A stretch of DNA of 64,000 nucleotides from Streptomyces sp. NBC_01463. GTDB taxonomy: Bacteria; Actinomycetota; Actinomycetes; Streptomycetales; Streptomycetaceae. The stretch is from positions 6,014,001 to 6,078,000 of the forward strand of contig CP109468.1 in the NCBI GenBank assembly GCA_036227345.1. The letters are read 5' to 3'. Position numbers and translations under genes: made by a program. The notes beneath the pieces are model-generated. The model made no database searches and had not been told where the DNA came from. It saw only the letters and a list, made by a program, of their open reading frames with translations. Shown piece after piece: positions 43,838 through 53,490 of the stretch. Numbering within the stretch: position 1 is the stretch's first letter; each line of letters opens with the position of its first letter.

Positions 43838-46800
43838 GTGACACAGCCTTCCTACCTCCGGTATCCCCATGTCCAGGGCGACTCGATCGCCTTCACCGCC
43901 GAGGACGATGTCTGGCTCGCGCCGCTCGACGGCGGCCGAGCCTGGCGTGTCAGCGCCGACAACCGCCCCGTCACCCAGCCGCGGATATCGCCCGACGGCA
44001 CCCTCGTCGCCTGGACGTCCACCCGGGACGGGGCCCCCGAGGTGCACCTCGCCCCCGTCGACGGCGGCCCCTCCCGGCGGCTGACGCACTGGGGCGACGC
44101 GCGCACCGCGGTGCGCGGCTGGACCCCCGAGGGCGACGTGCTGGTCACCAGCACCCAGGGCCAGGTCTCGCTGCGCCGCAGCTGGGCCCGGGCCGTCCCG
44201 GTCGACGGCGGCCCCGCACGGACCCTCCCGTACGGGCCGGTCGGCTCCCTCGCGTACGGACCCGGCGGACGGGTCCTGCTGCTCTCGGCCACCATGGGGC
44301 GCGAGGCCGCCACCTGGAAGCGCTACCGGGGCGGCACGGCCGGCAAGCTCTGGATCGCGGCCGAGGGGGACCCGGCGGAGTTCGTCCGCGTCCACGAGGA
44401 GCTGGACGGCAACATCGAGTGCCCGCTCTGGGTGGGCGAGCGCATCGCCTTCCTCTCCGACCACGAAGGCGTCGGCGCGCTCTACTCCTCCCTCCCCGAC
44501 GGCACGGACCTGCGCCGGCACACCGGCATCGAGGGCTTCTACGCCCGGCACGCCACCACCGACGGCACCCGCGTCGCCTACGCCTCCGCCGGTGAACTGT
44601 GGCTCCTGGACAGCCTGGAGAGCGACGCACCCCGCCGCCTCGACATCAGGCTCGGCGGCCAGCGCGCCGACCTCCAGCCGCACCCCGTGCACGCCGGCAG
44701 CCACCTGCACACCGCGTCCCCCGACCGCACCGGCCGCGGCAGCGCCGTCGGCTCCCGCGGCGCCGTCCACTGGGTCACCCACCGCGAGGGCCCGGCCCGC
44801 GCACTCGCCGTCGAACCCGGCGTACGGGCCAGGCTGCCCCACACCTTCCAGGCCGACGGCGACCAGCACGTCGTCTGGGTCACCGACGCCGAGGGCGACG
44901 ACGCGCTGGAATGCGCCCCCGCCACCGGCACCGGGCCCGGCGCCGTACCGCGCCGCCTCGCCTCAGGCCGGATCGGCCGGGTCCTGGACCTGGTCCCCGC
45001 ACCCGACGGCAGCCGGTTCGCCGTCGCCGCCCACGACGGACGCGTCCTCGTCGTCGAACGGGAGAGCGGCGAGGTCCACGAGGTGGACCGCAGCGAGAAC
45101 GGCGACGCCTCCGGCCTCGTCTTCTCGCCCGACTCCGCCTGGCTCGCCTGGTCGCACCCCGGCCCCGAACCGCTCAGCCAGCTCAAGCTCGCCCACCTCG
45201 CCGACCTGTCGGTCTCCGAGGCGACCCCGCTGCGGTTCCGGGACTTCGCACCCGCCTTCACCGCCGACGGAAAGCACCTGGCGTTCCTCTCGGAGCGGGC
45301 GTTCGACCCGGTCTACGACTCCCACGTCTTCGACCTGGCCTTCATCGGCGCCTGCCGGCCGCACCTGCTGACGCTCGCCGCGGCCACCCCTTCCCCGTTC
45401 GGGCCGCAGCTCCACGGCCGCCCGACCGAGAAGGAGAAGGGCGGCGACGGCGAGGACAACCCCACGGCTCTGCCCGTCACCCGCATCGACCTGGACGGGC
45501 TCGCCGACCGGATCGTGCCGCTGCCCGTCGAGGCCGCCAGCTACTCCTCGCTGCGCGCCGCCAAGGACGGGCTGCTGTGGCTGCGCCACCCGGTCACCGG
45601 TGTCCTCGGCACGAGCGCGGCCACTCCCGCCGCGCGCCACCCCGAGACCGTCCTGGAGCGGTACGACCTGGAGAAGCTGCGCTGCGAGGAACTCGCCTCC
45701 GACATCAGCCGGTTCGCCGTCAGCGGCGACGGCAAGCGCCTCGTCCTGCACAGCCACGGGAACCTGCGCGTCGTCCCGTCCGACAGCCGGGTGTCCGGCG
45801 GCCCCGACGACGACCACGACGACAGCAACATCACCGTCGACCTCTCCCGCGTCCGCCGCACCCTCGACCCGGCCGCCGAATGGCGTCAGATGTACGACGA
45901 GGCCGGCCGCATCATGCGGGACAACTTCTGGCACCCCGGCATGAGCGGCATCGACTGGAACGGCGTCCTGGACCGCTACCGCCCCGTCCTGGAGCGGGTC
46001 GCCACCCACGACGACCTCATCGACCTGCTCTGGGAGGTGCAGGGAGAACTCGGCACCTCGCACGCCTATGTGACCCCGTCCGGCGGCTGGCGCGACGACT
46101 CGGCCCGGCAGGGACTGCTCGGCGCCGACCTCTCCCGCGCGGACGACGGGAGCTGGCGCATCGACCGCATCCTGCCGTCCGAGACCTCCGACCCCGCCGC
46201 CAGGGCGCCGCTCGCCGCGCCCGGTGTCGCCGTCCGGCCCGGTGACGCGATCGTGGCGGTCGACGGCCACCCCGTCGACTCCCTCACCGGCCCCGCGCCC
46301 CTGCTCACCGGCTCGGCCGGCAAGCCCGTCGAGCTGACCGTCTCGCCGGTCGACGGGGGAGACCCGCGCCACGTCGTCGTCGTACCGGTCGCCGACGAGG
46401 AGGCGCTGCGCTACCACGACTGGGTCGCCGGCCGGCGCGCGTACGTGCACGAGAAGTCGGGCGGTCGCCTCGGCTACCTCCACGTCCCGGACATGGTCGG
46501 CTCGGGCTGGGCGCAGATCCACCGCGACCTGCGCACCGAGGTCGCCCGTCAGGGTCTGGTGGTGGACGTACGGGAGAACCGCGGCGGCCACACCTCGCAG
46601 CTGGTGGTGGAGAAGCTGGCCCGCCGCATCGTCGGCTGGGACCTGCCCCGCGGCATGCGGCCCTTCAGCTATCCGGGCGACGCGCCGCGCGGGCCCGTCG
46701 TGGCCGTCGCCAACGAGTTCTCCGGCTCGGACGGCGACATCGTGAACGCGGCGATCAAGGCGCTGAACATCGGACCCGTGGTCGGCGTGCGCACCTGGGG

Positions 46801-47053
46801 CGGTGTGGTGGGCATCGACAGCCGGTACCGGCTCGTCGACGGCACGCTGGTCACGCAGCCCAAGTACGCCTTCTGGCTGGAGGGGTACGGATGGGGCGTC
46901 GAGAACCACGGTGTCGATCCCGACGTCGAGGTCGTCATGACGCCGCAGGACCATGCGGCGGGGCGGGACCCGCAGCTGGACGAGGCGATCCGGCTCGCGC
47001 TGGAGTCGCTGACGCGGACGCCGGCGAAGGCGCCGCCGGAGCTGCCGGAGTGA
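43838..47053 (+). CDS. tri1: Tricorn core protease
   Basis: This 1071-residue cytosolic self-compartmentalising peptidase trims peptides made by the proteasome. N-terminal beta-propeller repeats (YPHVQGDSIAFTAEDDVWLA, SADNRPVTQPRISPDGTLVA) are followed by a second propeller, a PDZ-like domain (IVAVDGHPVDSLTG) and the C-terminal peptidase. The Thermoplasma tetrad residues S745/H746/S965/D966/E1023 correspond to S741, H742 (GTSHAYVTP), S964, D965 (FSGSDGDIV) and E1022 (GVENHGV). The GTG at 43838 follows TAGGGT by seven bases and is leaderless; an in-frame GTG nine bases earlier overlaps the -10 box and is unlikely. Confidence 0.93.
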   Translation: MTQPSYLRYPHVQGDSIAFTAEDDVWLAPLDGGRAWRVSADNRPVTQPRISPDGTLVAWTSTRDGAPEVHLAPVDGGPSRRLTHWGDARTAVRGWTPEGDVLVTSTQGQVSLRRSWARAVPVDGGPARTLPYGPVGSLAYGPGGRVLLLSATMGREAATWKRYRGGTAGKLWIAAEGDPAEFVRVHEELDGNIECPLWVGERIAFLSDHEGVGALYSSLPDGTDLRRHTGIEGFYARHATTDGTRVAYASAGELWLLDSLESDAPRRLDIRLGGQRADLQPHPVHAGSHLHTASPDRTGRGSAVGSRGAVHWVTHREGPARALAVEPGVRARLPHTFQADGDQHVVWVTDAEGDDALECAPATGTGPGAVPRRLASGRIGRVLDLVPAPDGSRFAVAAHDGRVLVVERESGEVHEVDRSENGDASGLVFSPDSAWLAWSHPGPEPLSQLKLAHLADLSVSEATPLRFRDFAPAFTADGKHLAFLSERAFDPVYDSHVFDLAFIGACRPHLLTLAAATPSPFGPQLHGRPTEKEKGGDGEDNPTALPVTRIDLDGLADRIVPLPVEAASYSSLRAAKDGLLWLRHPVTGVLGTSAATPAARHPETVLERYDLEKLRCEELASDISRFAVSGDGKRLVLHSHGNLRVVPSDSRVSGGPDDDHDDSNITVDLSRVRRTLDPAAEWRQMYDEAGRIMRDNFWHPGMSGIDWNGVLDRYRPVLERVATHDDLIDLLWEVQGELGTSHAYVTPSGGWRDDSARQGLLGADLSRADDGSWRIDRILPSETSDPAARAPLAAPGVAVRPGDAIVAVDGHPVDSLTGPAPLLTGSAGKPVELTVSPVDGGDPRHVVVVPVADEEALRYHDWVAGRRAYVHEKSGGRLGYLHVPDMVGSGWAQIHRDLRTEVARQGLVVDVRENRGGHTSQLVVEKLARRIVGWDLPRGMRPFSYPGDAPRGPVVAVANEFSGSDGDIVNAAIKALNIGPVVGVRTWGGVVGIDSRYRLVDGTLVTQPKYAFWLEGYGWGVENHGVDPDVEVVMTPQDHAAGRDPQLDEAIRLALESLTRTPAKAPPELPE

Positions 47054-47063
47054 GTTGAGGGGG

Positions 47064-47097
47064 GCCGGCGGGGCTTGAGGGATCCAGCCCCGCCGGC
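47064..47097. terminator. Terminator after tricorn, inside a recurrent intergenic element
   Basis: GCCGGCGGGGCT and AGCCCCGCCGGC form a 12-bp perfect stem around TTGAGGGATC, 10 bases after the stop. Its right arm is also the start of the intergenic element at 47086-47123. Confidence 0.75.
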
Positions 47098-47123
47098 GAT
47101 CGAGGCGCGGGGGCAGTGCCCCG
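47086..47123. other. Recurrent Streptomyces intergenic GC element, copy 2
   Basis: AGCCCCGCCGGCGATCGAGG then CGCGGGGGCAGTGCCCCG; reverse complement of the copy-1 arrangement, with GATC instead of GTTT at the centre. Confidence 0.65.
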
Positions 47124-47202
47124 AAAGCGTCCGGGCCCAGCGTCCCGGCCCCGCCCGCTAGGCTGCCCCGTAACGGATCACCGAGACAGAGGAGCGCACC
47201 CC

Positions 47203-47562
47203 ATGGCAGGAGAACCGCAGTCCGACTGCCTGTTCTGCAAGATCGTCTCCGGTGAGATCCCGGCCACCATCGTCCGGGAGACCGACACCACGGTCGCCTT
47301 CCGCGACATCAACCCCCAGGCCCCCACCCACGTCCTCGTCATCCCCCGCGTCCATCACCCGGACGCCGCCTCGCTCGCCACCGCCGAGCCGCAGGTCCTC
47401 GCCGACGTCCTGCGCGAGGCCGGGCACGTCGCCGCCGACGAGAAGATCGACGGGACCGGTTACCGCGTCGTGTTCAACACCGGCGCCGGAGCCGGGCAGA
47501 CCGTCTTCCACGCGCACGCCCACGTCCTGGGCGGCCGCGGCCTCCAGTGGCCCCCCGGCTAG
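47203..47562 (+). CDS. HIT family hydrolase (histidine triad)
   Basis: This 119-residue cytoplasmic histidine-triad protein contains CLFCKIVSGEIPATIV, FRDINPQAPTHVLVIPRVH and the catalytic HAHAHVLGG near the C-terminus. HIT proteins such as Hint hydrolyse nucleotide-phosphoramidates and acyl-adenylates. The ATG with GAGGAG nine bases upstream is well supported; earlier in-frame starts are not. RNase Z follows after 18 bases. Confidence 0.92.
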   Translation: MAGEPQSDCLFCKIVSGEIPATIVRETDTTVAFRDINPQAPTHVLVIPRVHHPDAASLATAEPQVLADVLREAGHVAADEKIDGTGYRVVFNTGAGAGQTVFHAHAHVLGGRGLQWPPG

Positions 47563-47580
47563 GACGGAACGCCGCACACC

Positions 47581-48492
47581 GTGTCCGCACGTGAACTCGT
47601 CGTCCTCGGCACCGCCAGCCAGGTCCCGACCCGGCACCGCAACCACAACGGCTACCTGCTGCGCTGGGACGGCGAGGGCATCCTCTTCGATCCCGGCGAG
47701 GGGACCCAGCGCCAGATGCTGCGGGCCGGCGTCGCCGCCCACGACATCGACCGGATCTGCGTCACGCACTTCCACGGCGACCACTCGCTGGGCCTGGCCG
47801 GGGTGATCCAGCGGATCAACCTCGACCAGGTCCCGCACCCCGTCACCGCGCACTACCCGGCGAGCGGACAGCACTTCTTCGAACGGCTGCGGTACGCCAC
47901 CGCCTACCGCGAGTCCGTCGAGCTGACCGAGGCCCCGGTCGCCGTCGACGGGCCGCTGGCCACCACGGAGGCGTACACGCTGGACGCCCACAAGCTCTCG
48001 CACCCCGTCGAGTCGTACGGCTACCGGCTCGTCGAGCCCGACGGGCGGCGCATGCTGCCCGCGAGACTCGCCGAGCACGGCATCGCGGGACCGGACGTCG
48101 GCCGGATCCGGCGCGACGGCGTCCTCGGCGGAGTCACCCTCGACGACGTCTCCGAGCGCAGGCGCGGACAGCGGTTCGCGTTCATCATGGACACCAGGCT
48201 GTGCGACGGCGTGTACGCACTCGCCGAGGGCTGCGACATGCTGGTCATCGAGTCGACCTTCCTCGACGAGGACGAACGGCTGGCCACCGACCACGGCCAC
48301 CTGACCGCCGGGCAGGCGGCCCGGGTCGCGCGGGAGGCGGGAGTACGGCATCTCGTACTCACGCACTTCTCGCAGCGCTACCCGGACCCGGAGCTCTTCG
48401 GAGCCCAGGCCCGGGCGGCCGGGTTCGAGGGCGAACTGACCGTCGCCCAGGACCTGATCCGCGTCCCGGTACCGACCCGCCACCACCCGTAA
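47581..48492 (+). CDS. rnz: Ribonuclease Z
   Basis: This 303-residue tRNase Z processes the 3' end of tRNA precursors. The phosphodiesterase zinc motif is [14 protein letters not shown] near residues 61-74, and [46 protein letters not shown] and [11 protein letters not shown] complete the family pattern. The GTG start is 18 bases after the HIT stop. Genomes like this encode mostly CCA-less tRNA genes, as the two in this window are, so it acts together with a CCA-adding enzyme. Confidence 0.94.
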   Translation: MSARELVVLGTASQVPTRHRNHNGYLLRWDGEGILFDPGEGTQRQMLRAGVAAHDIDRICVTHFHGDHSLGLAGVIQRINLDQVPHPVTAHYPASGQHFFERLRYATAYRESVELTEAPVAVDGPLATTEAYTLDAHKLSHPVESYGYRLVEPDGRRMLPARLAEHGIAGPDVGRIRRDGVLGGVTLDDVSERRRGQRFAFIMDTRLCDGVYALAEGCDMLVIESTFLDEDERLATDHGHLTAGQAARVAREAGVRHLVLTHFSQRYPDPELFGAQARAAGFEGELTVAQDLIRVPVPTRHHP

Positions 48493-48529
48493 CAGATCAC
48501 CGCACCACCTGCGTTAGCGAGAAGAACCC

Positions 48530-49522
48530 GTGCACCTCCCCAAAGCAGAACTCCACCTCCACATCGAAGGAACCCTCGAACCCGAGCTGGCCTTCGAGCT
48601 CGCCGCACGCAACGGCGTGACGCTGCCCTACGCGGACACCGAGGAACTGCGCACCGCCTACCTCTTCGAGGACCTGCAGACCTTCCTCGACCTGTACTAC
48701 GCGCTGATGGCGGTGCTGCGGACCGAGGACGACTTCGCCGCACTCGCCGACGCCTACCTGACCCGCGCCGCGGCCCAGGGCGTGCGCCACGCGGAGATCT
48801 TCTTCGACCCGCAGGCGCACACCGCCCGGGGCGTCCCCATCGGCACCGTCGTCGAGGGACTCGGCCGGGCGCTGGAGCGCAGCGAGGAGAAGCACGGCAT
48901 CTCCACCCAGCTGATCATGTGCTTCCTGCGCGACCAGTCCGCCGAATCGGCACTGGAGACGCTGGAGGCCGCGAAGCCGTACCTGCACCGGATCAGCGCC
49001 GTCGGCCTGGACTCCGCCGAGGTCGGCCACCCGCCCGCCAAGTTCCGCGAGGTGTACGCCGCGGCCGGTGAGCTCGGGCTGCGCAAGGTCGCCCATGCCG
49101 GCGAGGAGGGACCGCCCGCGTACATCACCGAGGCGCTCGACGTCCTCGGAGTCGAGCGCATCGACCACGGACTGCGCTGCATGGAGGACCCGGAACTCGT
49201 GAAGCGGCTGGCCGCCGACCGGGTGCCGCTCACCCTGTGCCCGCTGTCCAACGTCCGGCTGCGCGCCATCGACACCCTGGAGGAGCACCCGCTGCGGGCC
49301 ATGATGGACGCCGGGCTGCTCTGCACCGTCAACTCCGACGACCCCGCCTACTTCGGCGGGTACGTCGGCGACACCTTCCACGCCGTCCACGAGGCGCTCG
49401 GCCTGGAGCGCGAGCAGTTGCGCACCCTGGCCCGCAACTCCTTCGAGGCGGCCTTCCTCGACCACGACGAGGAGCGCAGGGCGCGCTACCTGTCCGAGGT
49501 CGAGGCGTACGCGTTCGACTGA
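48530..49522 (+). CDS. Adenosine deaminase family protein
   Basis: This 330-residue amidohydrolase removes the amino group of adenosine or adenine. The metal and catalytic motifs are ELHLHIEGT (H9, H11), KVAHAGEEG (His and Glu), IDHGLRCMEDPEL and VNSDDPAYFGG. The length and RTAYLFEDLQTFLDLYYALM fit the adenine-deaminase-like branch more than classical Add, so substrate preference is uncertain. The start codon is GTG with GAGAAGAACC upstream. It lies 37 bases after RNase Z; its 3' end overlaps the convergent MFS gene by 37 bases. Confidence 0.87.
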   Translation: MHLPKAELHLHIEGTLEPELAFELAARNGVTLPYADTEELRTAYLFEDLQTFLDLYYALMAVLRTEDDFAALADAYLTRAAAQGVRHAEIFFDPQAHTARGVPIGTVVEGLGRALERSEEKHGISTQLIMCFLRDQSAESALETLEAAKPYLHRISAVGLDSAEVGHPPAKFREVYAAAGELGLRKVAHAGEEGPPAYITEALDVLGVERIDHGLRCMEDPELVKRLAADRVPLTLCPLSNVRLRAIDTLEEHPLRAMMDAGLLCTVNSDDPAYFGGYVGDTFHAVHEALGLEREQLRTLARNSFEAAFLDHDEERRARYLSEVEAYAFD

Positions 49523-50841
49523 CCGCCACCCGACGGGCCGGCCGTCCGGAACGCACTCCTGACCGGGCGCCGGCGGCGCAGCGCGGGCAGGCTGATCTCC
49601 GTGACGGCCTGCTCGGGCGCGCCCAGCTTCGGCACGGCGCCCGGCACCGCACCCGTGGTGACCGCGAGCAGGGCCGCCGGAGCACCGCCCCTGCGGCGCA
49701 CCGAGCCCGGCACCAGCGGACGGCCGCCCGTGTGCAGGGCGACGGCCGTCACCGGGACCGCGACCAGCAGGGTCACCGCGCCCAGGATCAGCCCCATCGC
49801 CGGGAAGCCGGCCTCCTCGGACAGCACACTGCCGAGCACCGGACCGCAGGCCACACCGACCGAGGACGCCGAGCCCGCCAGGACCGCCCAGCGGCCCCGC
49901 ACGTCCAGGGAGGCGGCCAGACCGATCAGATACGACAGGACCACCGGGTAGACGGTGTTCCACAGGATCTCGCCGGTCGCGAACGAGCCGACGCTCCCGG
50001 CCGACGAGCTGAGCACGATGCTCGCGGCGATCACCACGGTGCCCATGCCGATCGGCACCGCGCGCCCGAGCCGGGCACCCAGCACCCCGGCGCCCATGAC
50101 ACCGAGCAGACCGGCGCCGAGCGCGGCGGCGAACACGGCGCCGATGGTGACCTCGGAGAGCCCGACCTGGTCCACGCCGATGCGGCTGCTGACGCCCCAC
50201 AGCGCGTTCTGCGCCATCGACCAGACGAGCATGCCGCCCGCCAGCACCAGGCCCGAGCGCCGGTGCGGCAGCCGTCCCGGAGCGGGGACGGCCGGACCGG
50301 CCGGCACCGAACCGCCGAGCCGCGAGGTGGCCGGCCACACGCACACCGCGACCAGGGCGATCGAGGCGAACGGCAGCCGGTGGCCGCCGCCCAGGTGCGG
50401 GATCGTCAGATACAGGGCGCCCGCGGTAGCGGACACGCTCAGCAGCCCCAGGGACGACGTCCGGTGCGGGTCACGCTGGGCGGCGATGCACGCAGCGGCC
50501 ACCGCGGTCGCGGTGCCGGAACCGAAGCCGCCGACCACGGCGCCCAGCACGACCAGCGGCACGGAACCCGCCAGCGCCGCGCAGCCGTACCCCAGTACGG
50601 CCAGCACCAGTCCGATCCGCGCAGGTCTCCGCGGCCCGAACGTCTCGACGCGGCCCGCCAGGCAGAAGCCGGCGGAGGCCGAACTCAGCAGCAGCGCGCT
50701 GCCGACCAGACCGGCCTGTGCCGTGCTGAGGCCCAGATAGACGGAGAGCCGTCCCACGATGGTGGGGAGGAGATAGGCGGCGAGGTAACCGGCGGTGAAC
50801 ACGGCAACCAGAGGCCACGCGGCGCGAGGGCGCGAGGACAT
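49486..50841 (-). CDS. MFS transporter, 12-helix type
   Basis: This protein of about 451 residues has roughly 12 hydrophobic helices, for example AVFTAGYLAAYLLPTIVGRL and WNTVYPVVLSYLIGLAASLD. The ATG was chosen because AGGA lies about six bases upstream, and another ATG 18 bases earlier lacks one. The tail of about 60 residues is basic and disordered (SVRRRGGAPAALLAVT, PALRRRRPVRSAFR). The last 37 bases are antisense to the adenosine deaminase gene. The substrate is not predictable. It is divergent from the PfkB kinase gene, with a Crp-like site between them. Confidence 0.82.
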   Translation of the reverse strand: MSSRPRAAWPLVAVFTAGYLAAYLLPTIVGRLSVYLGLSTAQAGLVGSALLLSSASAGFCLAGRVETFGPRRPARIGLVLAVLGYGCAALAGSVPLVVLGAVVGGFGSGTATAVAAACIAAQRDPHRTSSLGLLSVSATAGALYLTIPHLGGGHRLPFASIALVAVCVWPATSRLGGSVPAGPAVPAPGRLPHRRSGLVLAGGMLVWSMAQNALWGVSSRIGVDQVGLSEVTIGAVFAAALGAGLLGVMGAGVLGARLGRAVPIGMGTVVIAASIVLSSSAGSVGSFATGEILWNTVYPVVLSYLIGLAASLDVRGRWAVLAGSASSVGVACGPVLGSVLSEEAGFPAMGLILGAVTLLVAVPVTAVALHTGGRPLVPGSVRRRGGAPAALLAVTTGAVPGAVPKLGAPEQAVTEISLPALRRRRPVRSAFRTAGPSGGGQSNAYASTSDR

Positions 50842-51010
50842 GGGCGTTCCTGAAGACATGCCAGAAGAGGCGGAGAAGAGAGGGGGGTGATGCGGAAAAG
50901 CGAGAAATACGAAAAATGCGGGGAGTCGGCACACACGTCGGTTAGATCCCCAACGGTGGTCGCGGGCCAATTTGTATCAAGTGCGCCGGGTCGGCCGAAA
51001 GCTGCCCCGG

Positions 51011-51026
51011 TGTGATCTGAGTCACT
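51011..51026. promoter_or_regulatory. Crp/FNR-type binding site between MFS and PfkB genes
   Basis: TGTGA-TCTGAG-TCACT matches nine of ten positions of TGTGA-N6-TCACA and fits the Streptomyces Crp pattern GTG-N6-GNCAC exactly. It lies between divergent genes, 170 bases from the MFS start and 165 from the kinase start. The motif is short, so chance cannot be excluded. Confidence 0.45.
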
Positions 51027-51190
51027 TATGCGTTTGCCGTGTTTCTATGCGGGTAACAGCGCATGTTTATGCAGGTCACCTCGGCGTTCGACGACCCTCC
51101 GGGACGCGGACCCGGCCCCGGCGCGGACCCGGCGCCCACCGGTACTCATCAGGCAGACTGGCCGGAACCGCCACGACCGGGGAGTGCAAG

Positions 51191-52300
51191 GTGAGCGCTG
51201 ACATTCCAGGCATCGACCCACTGGGCGGGCTGCGCGCACCGCAGGACCCGGACTGCGACGTCTTCCTCACCGGCACGGTCTTCCTCGACATCATCTTCAC
51301 CGGCCTCGACAGCGCCCCCGTGCGCGGCACCGAGTCCTGGGCGCGCGGCATGGGATCGAGCCCCGGCGGAGTCGCCAACATGGCCACCGCCCTCGCCCGC
51401 CTGGGCCTCCACACCTCGCTCGCCGCGGCGTTCGGCGACGACCACTACGGCGAGTACTGCTGGGACGCCCTGGAACAGGGCGAGGGCATCGACCTGTCCA
51501 TGTCGCACACCGTCCGCGGCTGGCACTCCCCGGTGACCGTCTCCATGGCGTACGAGGGCGAGCGGACGATGGTCTCGCACGGCCACGAGGCCCCGCCCCC
51601 GCCCGCCACCGCACTCCCGGGAGCCCCCGCCGCCTTCCCCCGCTGCCCGCCCCGCGCCCGGGCCGCCGTCGCCTCGCTCGCCCCCGGCCGCAGCGAACCC
51701 TGGGTCGCCGCGGCGGCCCGCCGCGGGGCCGTGGTCTTCGCCGACGTCGGCTGGGACGAGACCGGCCGCTGGGACCTGGACGGACTCACCGACCTGGAGC
51801 ACTGCCGGGCCTTCCTCCCCAACGCCGAGGAAGCCATGCGCTACACCCGCACCGACTGCCCCCGCGCCGCCGCGCACGCGCTGGCCGAACGGGTCCCGCT
51901 CGCCGTCGTCACCCTCGGTGCCGAGGGCGCGTACGCGGTCGACGCGGCCACCGGGACCACCGCGGAGGTCCCCGCGATCGAGGTCGAGGCCCTGGACCCG
52001 ACCGGCGCCGGCGACGTCTTCGTCGCAGGCTTCGTCACCGGCACCCTCGCCAACTGGCCGCTCGCCGACCGCCTCGCCTTCGCCGGCCTCACCGCCGCCC
52101 TCTCCGTCCAGGAGTTCGGCGGCTCGCTCTCGGCCCCCGGCTGGGCGGAGATCGCCGCCTGGTGGCAGCGCATCCGCACCGTCACCGACCAGGACCCGGC
52201 CGCACTCCAGCGCTACGCCTTCCTCCAGGACCTGCTCCCCGCCGCCACCCGCCCCTGGCCGCTGCGCCGCGCCGTCCCCACGATCGGCTTTCGACCTTGA
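51191..52300 (+). CDS. PfkB family carbohydrate kinase
   Basis: This 369-residue ribokinase-like sugar or nucleoside kinase has the substrate-side GSSPGGVANMATALARLGL (residues 52-70) and the ATP-binding/catalytic motif DPTGAGDVFVAGFVTGTL. The sequence VVTLGAEGAYAVDA and the FLPNAEEAMRYT segment also fit PfkB. The substrate is not evident. The GTG was chosen for GGGGAG six bases upstream. The neighbouring MFS could transport the same compound. A Crp-like site in the gap upstream suggests carbon or nutrient regulation. Confidence 0.88.
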   Translation: MSADIPGIDPLGGLRAPQDPDCDVFLTGTVFLDIIFTGLDSAPVRGTESWARGMGSSPGGVANMATALARLGLHTSLAAAFGDDHYGEYCWDALEQGEGIDLSMSHTVRGWHSPVTVSMAYEGERTMVSHGHEAPPPPATALPGAPAAFPRCPPRARAAVASLAPGRSEPWVAAAARRGAVVFADVGWDETGRWDLDGLTDLEHCRAFLPNAEEAMRYTRTDCPRAAAHALAERVPLAVVTLGAEGAYAVDAATGTTAEVPAIEVEALDPTGAGDVFVAGFVTGTLANWPLADRLAFAGLTAALSVQEFGGSLSAPGWAEIAAWWQRIRTVTDQDPAALQRYAFLQDLLPAATRPWPLRRAVPTIGFRP

Positions 52301-52431
52301 ACCGGTCGGCTGCTCCCGGCAGGTAAAACCCCTGGTGTTGTCCGTACCAAGTCGTAGGCTGGGTACACCTGAGGTTTTCGAGCAGCGAGAACCGTGCAAC
52401 GGGAGGTATGCGCAGGCCCGAGGGCCGGCCC

Positions 52432-53481
52432 ATGACTCAGACACCCACACAGCCGCAGGCGCGTGCCCACATCAGCATCCCGGCCGCACACCCCATGGTG
52501 ATGCTCCTGGGAGCGGGCGACTCGCTGCTGCGCGTGATCGAAACGGCGTTCCCGGCGGCCGACATCCACGTCCGGGGCAATGACATCAGCGCAACGGGCA
52601 ATGCGGCGGAGATCGCCCTGATCCAGCGCCTGTTCGACGAGATGGTGCTGGTGCTCCGCACCGGGCAGCCGATGACGGAGGACGCCGTGGAACGGTCGAT
52701 CGCGATGCTCAAGGCCAGCGAGAGCGGCAAGGCGGACGGCTCCGAGACCCCGGCCGAGGTGCTCACGCAGAACATCCTCTCCAGCCGCGGCCGCACGATC
52801 CGCCCCAAGACGCTCAACCAGAAGCGGTACGTCGACGCGATCGACAAGCACACGATCGTCTTCGGCATCGGCCCCGCCGGTACCGGCAAGACCTACCTCG
52901 CCATGGCCAAGGCGGTCCAGGCCCTGCAGTCCAAGCAGGTCAGCCGGATCATCCTGACCCGCCCGGCGGTCGAGGCCGGTGAGCGGCTCGGCTTCCTGCC
53001 CGGCACGCTCTTCGACAAGATCGACCCGTATCTGCGCCCGCTCTACGACGCCCTGCACGACATGCTCGACCCGGACTCGATCCCGCGGCTGATGGCGGCG
53101 GGCACGATCGAGGTGGCGCCGCTGGCCTACATGAGGGGCCGGACCCTGAATGACGCCTTCATCATTCTCGACGAGGCGCAGAACACCAGCGCCGAGCAGA
53201 TGAAGATGTTCCTGACCAGGCTCGGCTTCGACTCGAAGATCGTCGTCACGGGTGACGTCACCCAGGTCGACCTGCCGAACGGCACCAAGAGCGGTCTGCG
53301 TCAGGTCCAGGACATCCTGGAGGGCCTCGACGACGTGCACTTCTCCCGGCTCACCTCCCAGGATGTCGTCCGGCACAAGCTGGTCGGCCGTATCGTCGAC
53401 GCGTACGAGAAGTACGACAACCAGGGCGACCACGACGGCCCGGCCGGCAAGGGCCGAGGCCGTCACAACGGGAAGCAGTAG
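52432..53481 (+). CDS. phoH: PhoH family ATPase
   Basis: This 349-residue ATPase has Walker [17 protein letters not shown] near residue 147 and Walker [10 protein letters not shown] near residue 243. [20 protein letters not shown] and [20 protein letters not shown] also mark the PhoH family, and the protein resembles PhoL/YbeZ, which acts with YbeY in ribosome and RNA quality control. The ATG has GAGGG seven bases upstream; the ATG 24 bases earlier has its GGGAGG almost touching it, so it was not used. ybeY follows after nine bases. A -10 TAGGCT at 52352-52357 with CTGGTG 17 bases upstream is a likely promoter. Confidence 0.93.
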   Translation: MTQTPTQPQARAHISIPAAHPMVMLLGAGDSLLRVIETAFPAADIHVRGNDISATGNAAEIALIQRLFDEMVLVLRTGQPMTEDAVERSIAMLKASESGKADGSETPAEVLTQNILSSRGRTIRPKTLNQKRYVDAIDKHTIVFGIGPAGTGKTYLAMAKAVQALQSKQVSRIILTRPAVEAGERLGFLPGTLFDKIDPYLRPLYDALHDMLDPDSIPRLMAAGTIEVAPLAYMRGRTLNDAFIILDEAQNTSAEQMKMFLTRLGFDSKIVVTGDVTQVDLPNGTKSGLRQVQDILEGLDDVHFSRLTSQDVVRHKLVGRIVDAYEKYDNQGDHDGPAGKGRGRHNGKQ

Positions 53482-53490
53482 CAGCGCACC

